Part shown: in pieces, positions 22,761 through 24,045 of the stretch
Layout of the letters: every line of letters starts with the position of its first letter
How positions within the stretch are numbered: the first letter of the stretch is position 1
The notes under the pieces: model-generated
Databases searched by the model: none
What the model was told of the DNA's origin: nothing
Seen by the model: only the letters and a program-made list of their open reading frames with translations
Position numbers and translations under genes: made by a program
Origin: an uncultured Eubacteriales bacterium
GTDB taxonomy: Bacteria > Bacillota > Clostridia > Oscillospirales > Acutalibacteraceae
DNA length: 24,045 nucleotides
NCBI GenBank assembly: GCA_934486455.1
Contig: CAKSPR010000028.1
Span: 1-24,045, forward strand
Direction of reading: 5' to 3'

Positions 22761-23909
22761 ATGGCAAACAAATTTGTTCTCAACGAAACCTCTTATCACG
22801 GTGCAGGCGCGATAAACGCCATACCCGAAGAGATCAAAGGCAGAGGCTTTAAAAAGGCTTTTGTGTGTTCGGATCCCGATCTTATCAAGTTCGGCGTAAC
22901 CGGCAAGGTTACCGACCTGCTTGACAAGGCGGGCATCGAATACAAGCTCTACTCAGACATTAAAGCCAATCCCACCATCGAAAATGTTCAGCACGGCGTT
23001 GAGGAATTTAAGGCGGCAGGTGCAGACTGCATCGTCGCCATCGGCGGAGGCTCCTCCATGGACACCTCAAAGGCAATCGGAATAGTCATTGCCAACCCCG
23101 AATTTTCCGACATTCGCTCGCTTGAGGGGGTTGCGCCCACAAAGCATCCCTGCGTGCCCATCATAGCCGTTCCCACCACCGCCGGCACTGCCGCCGAGGT
23201 CACGATCAACTATGTCATCACCGATGTGGAGAAGAAGCGCAAGTTCGTATGCGTCGACGCTCACGACATTCCGGTGGTGGCCGTCGTCGATCCCGAGATG
23301 ATGTCCTCTATGCCTAAAGGTCTTACCGCCGCCACCGGCATGGACGCTCTGACCCACGCAATCGAAGGATACATCACCAAGGGCGCATGGGAGCTTTCGG
23401 ACATGTTCCATATTAAGGCTATCGAGATAATCGCAAGATCCCTCCGCGCCGCCGTCGCAAACGAAAAGGACGGCAGAGAAGGCATGGCTCTCGGTCAGTA
23501 TGTGGCCGGAATGGGATTTTCAAATGTGGGACTGGGCGTTGACCATTCCATGGCACATACCCTTTCGGCATATTACGACACTCCCCACGGCAAGGCCTGC
23601 GCCATTCTGCTTCCCACCGTTATGGCATACAATGCCCCCTGCACCGGTGAAAAATACCGCGACATTGCCATTGCAATGGGCGTTAAGGGCGTTGAAAGCA
23701 TGACGCAGGAGGAATACAGAAAGGCCGCTGTCGACGCCGTTCGCCGGCTTTCGGAGGATGTGGGCATTCCCACCACCCTTAAGGGCATTGTCAAGGAGGA
23801 GGACATTCCCGCTCTTGCACAGTCGGCCTACGACGACGCCTGCCGCCCCGGCAATCCCAGAGAGACCAGCGTCGAGGACATCATCGGGCTTTATAAGTCG
23901 CTGATGTAA
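22761..23909 (+). CDS. fucO: Lactaldehyde reductase / L-1,2-propanediol oxidoreductase
   Basis: An iron-dependent group III alcohol dehydrogenase that reduces L-lactaldehyde to 1,2-propanediol, regenerating NAD during anaerobic growth on rhamnose. The 382-residue product opens MANKFVLNETSYHGAGAINA, has the NAD loop GGGSSMDTSKAIG (about residues 96-108), VPTTAGTAAEVT, and the iron-binding histidines in GLGVDHSMAHTLSAYYDTPHGKA, given here in part as DHSMAH and DTPHGKA. The fucO assignment rests on position in the rhamnose operon as well as close FucO-like motifs. AGGAG precedes the ATG with a slightly long spacing of about 11 bases. The gap to rhaD is 26 bases. Confidence 0.93.
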   Translation: MANKFVLNETSYHGAGAINAIPEEIKGRGFKKAFVCSDPDLIKFGVTGKVTDLLDKAGIEYKLYSDIKANPTIENVQHGVEEFKAAGADCIVAIGGGSSMDTSKAIGIVIANPEFSDIRSLEGVAPTKHPCVPIIAVPTTAGTAAEVTINYVITDVEKKRKFVCVDAHDIPVVAVVDPEMMSSMPKGLTAATGMDALTHAIEGYITKGAWELSDMFHIKAIEIIARSLRAAVANEKDGREGMALGQYVAGMGFSNVGLGVDHSMAHTLSAYYDTPHGKACAILLPTVMAYNAPCTGEKYRDIAIAMGVKGVESMTQEEYRKAAVDAVRRLSEDVGIPTTLKGIVKEEDIPALAQSAYDDACRPGNPRETSVEDIIGLYKSLM

Positions 23910-23979
23910 TTTTCTTTTCAAAGCGGGACAAGCTGTAATCTGCCTTTTGCAAACAGAGCTTGCCGAATAAAAGTCACAA

Positions 23980-24045
23980 CCTCCGGCAAAGCCGGAGGCT
24001 TGAATAAGCCCTAGAAGGGCATTTTACAGGCCACACCCCTAAAGG
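23980..24045. repeat. Cluster of short GC-rich hairpins at the window edge
   Basis: CCTCCGGC-AAA-GCCGGAGG (23980-23998) is followed after 9 bases by GCCCT-AGA-AGGGC (24008-24020), and CCCCTAAAGG at the edge may begin a third. Neither hairpin is followed by a convincing T-run. The arrangement resembles dispersed palindromic repeats or an IS200/IS605-type end, cut by the window boundary. Whether the first hairpin also ends the rha transcript is unclear. Bases 23910-23979 hold nothing recognisable. Confidence 0.6.

Overview
The window reads as chromosomal DNA of a member of the Bacillota, most likely a gut-type clostridium (Oscillospirales/Ruminococcaceae-like). The evidence is the strong AGGAGG-type ribosome sites, sigma-A promoters with 17-bp spacers, intermediate GC content, and typical clostridial genes: an Asp23/FakA pair, EF-P beside a CD1247-type zinc-ribbon protein, a class B sortase, a folate ECF S component under a THF riboswitch, and a DUF3006/metallo-beta-lactamase pair. 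It is dense core and metabolic DNA. I see no phage, integrase, complete insertion sequence, tRNA, rRNA or CRISPR.

Layout. 48-1479 (minus): a small glycine-zipper membrane protein whose end overlaps the start of metK (SAM synthetase). 1697-3400 (plus): a phosphoglucomutase, diverging from metK and ending at a bidirectional terminator. 3532-5002 (minus): a secreted ComEC-like MBL-fold lipoprotein and a DUF3006 protein. 5123-9828 (minus): an asp23 - fakA - P-type ATPase operon; the ATPase has lost several normally invariant catalytic residues. 9964-11670 (minus): an orphan peptide-type ABC substrate-binding lipoprotein. 11873-12352 (minus): a MerR regulator with an inverted repeat in front. 12544-16114 (minus): fba - efp - CD1247-like - class B sortase - mscL, read from a strong promoter at 16148-16176. 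16412-17108 (plus): a THF riboswitch controlling folT. 17220-18997 (minus): a YmfI-like short-chain reductase and apbE, overlapping by 4 bases behind a structured leader. 19246-23909 (plus): rhaB-rhaA-rhaD-fucO. The window ends in a cluster of short hairpins.

How the genes fit together. The rha cluster turns L-rhamnose into DHAP and L-lactaldehyde, and FucO reduces the latter to 1,2-propanediol; DHAP can enter glycolysis through Fba. Asp23 and FakA belong to fatty-acid incorporation and envelope homeostasis. EF-P and the YmfI-like reductase may be substrate and modifying enzyme. MscL, the sortase, the MBL lipoprotein and the substrate-binding protein are envelope functions.

The items most worth a second look are the P-type ATPase with altered TGES, DKTGT, PEGLP, GDGVND and M6 motifs, the THF riboswitch with a visible on/off pairing scheme at the folT ribosome site, the MscL with a zinc-ribbon tail, the lipoprotein-type sortase, the structured leader before the YmfI-like gene, and the terminal hairpin cluster. 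No clearly new multi-gene system is evident.
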